Shown: in pieces, positions 61,707-64,000 of the stretch
Position numbering within the stretch: the first letter of the stretch is position 1
How the letters are laid out: each line of letters opens with the position of its first letter
NCBI GenBank assembly: GCA_949358305.1
Contig: OX442314.1
Coordinates: 21,011,060-21,075,059, forward strand
Source of the DNA: Strigamia acuminata
Lineage: Eukaryota > Arthropoda > Chilopoda > Geophilomorpha > Linotaeniidae
Direction of reading: 5' to 3'
DNA length: 64,000 nt
Program-made: the position numbers and the translations under genes
Notes under the pieces: generated by a model
The model's input: the letters and a program-made list of their open reading frames with translations, nothing else
The model's database searches: none
Told to the model about the DNA's origin: nothing

Positions 61707-64000
61707 TACAACTGTACAACATTTGTGTACTTGCAAATGAATTATTTGTGCTTGGAATTTGCAGATTTAGACAGGTTTTGATCAGGTAAAATCAATTGTA
61801 CACTCAGGTTTGCTTGCTGTGCATGCGTTGAAGTGAGCATGGTATTAGGCCGTTTCGTTATCTGCATAATCTTGTTTTAAATCTACGTATCCAGCATAAA
61901 CTTTATATCCAGGTTTAGGTGATAAGCTACGCTTAGCTAATTGCAGTATTATCTAAACTAGGCATTCAGTTACATTCGTTTTATTTTGGATTCTATTTTG
62001 TGAATGGTTTCATTCATACGTTCTACCTTACTGCCCTGCTGGTGTAATTAAGTGTTAAGTTCTCCCTGGGTGGCACATCTTAACTTATTAAGAGTGTTGT
62101 CTTTATTTTCTCCACTTGTGCCGCGACTTAAGCAGCACCTTGAGGAACATTCGTAAAATTTTTTATTTAAAGTAGAGATCCTTTGATTTTTTTTTTTTAA
62201 AAAAAATTCAGATTTAAAAGCTCTCTGCAAATGACTTTTCTGAGTTAATGACTTGAACGGATTTTTGCCACTGGCGCTGAAACCGGAAATCCATATTAGT
62301 GATTCCATAAATGGGGTTTTTCTAATAAACATTAATCAAAATGGTAACACGATGGCAATTATCAAATAAATCAAAGTCGAGAAACTTTCGAAAGTTATCG
62401 ATCCATCAATTCAATTAATTTTAAGTTTTAAAACTTTTATGTATAAAACATTTTTTTAAATGTTATAAATGATATGCACACGCGAGGCAGTCATCATTTC
62501 TGTCATTTCCAACTCATTTTTTAAGTTTAACATCTTTTGTAATTGATTGAGTCTCATCTGTCTGGGAATTATTGGGGAAGAAGAAGAAAAAATCACTCAA
62601 TTTTATCCTTCGTCGGTATACGTTAATAATCTGTCACGATTTATGACTTGAAATGTTCTTTTTCGTATGTATTTATATATATATACTTTTCAAACTTTTT
62701 CCCCTTTCCTGAATGACCCTATGTGCCAATTTTGGTACATATAAGTTCGATGAAAAACATTTTCCCTTCCCTGTAATGATTCATGATATCCACAAGTGTA
62801 GGGGTTGGCCATCTTCACATCAGAGTATCGGGGCTCACGACCCCGACTATTTCGTATCAAAATGTTTGAGGGACAATTTTTTCCACTACTTTTGACACAC
62901 AGTTGGACCATTGCGCAGCTGGAACTGTGTTCGCGCCCACTGAATCCATGAGAAGACGTTGGAAAATGGATAAAAAAAGATCAAACCATCAAAGTTGATG
63001 GATAGTCCCGAAAAATAAAAAGAAAGACGCATAGGACGACTAAAATTTGACAAAATGTGCATGTGTGAAGGGGTGATTTTGCAAAGCAAAGTGATCAATT
63101 TGCAGTGACTGCATGCGAAATCCATCCGACTGTAGACTACTTTTAGATTTATTGTCGTTTTGGGTCATTTTTTAAAGATGGATTTGGAATTTGTTGGTGT
63201 CTTAAAACATGCAATAGGCTGCAGGGTAGGGTAAATTAATTAAGTTTTCGTGCTTGTGAGAACGAGTGTAGTATTTTATTTCAATTAGATTTGAATTCTA
63301 AAAAGATCAGGTTCAAATTTGATTCAACGATGCAGCACTGCATTTAACACGGATGAGTGTGAAAATAGTTTCGATCGGGCAAAGAGAGTTTAACGGCTCA
63401 GAGGCACCTGACATTCTTAAGAGCAGTGGATGCTGCACAAAGACAACATTCAGTTTCTTTAAGAGCGAAATAGAGTACATTTACCACGGGCGTCACTGAG
63501 ATGACACGTTAGAAATAGGTGGCGCCAGAAAAAAAAATATTTTCCGTAAAGTACTAACTAATGGACGGAAAATGAAAGAGGTGTATTTATGTAATACAAT
63601 AAAACAAGACTGAATTCTTGTTGAATTTTCGTGCGGATGTCGATTTCTTATCTGTGCTCAAGAATAATTCTTCATCTAAAATAGGTAATGGGATCCGTTC
63701 TACTCTGTTGCGTTCCTGGATGTTCCCAAAATTATAATAATAATAATTGCACAGAATATTAATCTAATTCAATGCAAAAGGTCCCGGTATTCAACCTGTG
63801 GAAAGCAGTTGAATGCCGTAAAAGGTCTTCTATCGGGTTTGGCAGTTAAGTTGGTGTCTAGGGGTTTTTTGGCTGTGGTTTTTGTGTCTAGGGGTTTTTT
63901 GGTAGCAAATGCAATAATAACAAGTAATTTAAAAAAGGATAAACAGTTTTATTAACGTTAAAATTAAGGAGTAATATAAATACAAGGGATAAATGAATAA
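61707..64000. other. Intronic sequence, no gene recognised
   Basis: AT-rich. A GC-richer patch at 62880-63060 has no domain. A 30-bp unit (GTGTCTAGGGGTTTTTTGG plus 11 bases) occurs about 1.6 times at 63854-63902. The expected second coding exon of the TMTC gene was not identified. Confidence 0.5.

Noticed and set aside
63688-63762. Short peptide MGSVLLCCVPGCSQNY resembling the start of a THAP zinc finger
   Set aside because: The frame closes after about 24 residues and the following frames do not continue the C2CH pattern. The similarity is limited to CVPGC.

Overview
This is AT-rich animal nuclear DNA made up almost entirely of non-coding sequence. There are no bacterial-style operons, ribosome binding sites or long ORFs. 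Almost every ORF above 60 codons is low-complexity or repeat-derived. I can support one protein-coding segment: a single exon at 56687-56875 (+) that encodes the first 62 residues of a TMTC-family protein, most like TMTC3 (ER-resident, multi-pass, TPR-containing O-mannosyltransferase). The exon has a pyrimidine-rich tract and AG acceptor just upstream, an ATG three bases into the exon, and a phase-0 GTAAGG donor. The start lies immediately after a splice acceptor, so the gene must have at least one upstream non-coding exon. The window is therefore best read as a large 5' intron (or intergenic DNA plus intron) and the beginning of intron 2 of a metazoan TMTC3-like gene. The species cannot be told from the sequence. 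Large repeat-rich introns and about two-thirds AT fit many invertebrates.

Two unusually GC/CpG-rich patches are candidate promoters or 5'UTR exons. The better one, about 21240-21957, has a palindromic E-box and ends in a good CAG|GTAAAA donor. The weaker one, about 150-358, has YY1-like ATGGCGG motifs and an AAAG|GTAAAT donor. A third GC-rich patch (about 22870-23125) carries octamer, ETS and E-box motifs.

The rest is a landscape of small non-autonomous mobile elements. It holds three pogo/Tigger-like MITEs (4107-4290, 9358-9542, about 61527-61706) and a piggyBac-like element with TTAA ends and an internal long hairpin (14927-15377). There are TA-flanked or TA-ended MITEs at 22263-22744, 27294-27822 and 37299-37646. 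One element family carries an internal 31-bp minisatellite at two loci (17260-17483 and about 20481-20808). A seven-to-eight-copy dispersed family bears YY1/NRF1-like motifs. A 5S rRNA-derived SINE (about 6403-6755, minus strand), a tRNA-derived SINE head (about 7601-7670, minus strand) and several smaller fold-back elements complete the set. One fold-back has two perfect CRE octamers (19657-19747) and another has a hammerhead-like core motif (45681-45782).

Tandem arrays include a striking, nearly homogeneous 20-bp minisatellite (41821-42100). I found no CRISPR, virus, complete autonomous transposon, intact tRNA or intact rRNA gene, and no convincing new biological system. The most noteworthy features are the variable-minisatellite MITE family, the motif-bearing dispersed family and the gene's 5' architecture.
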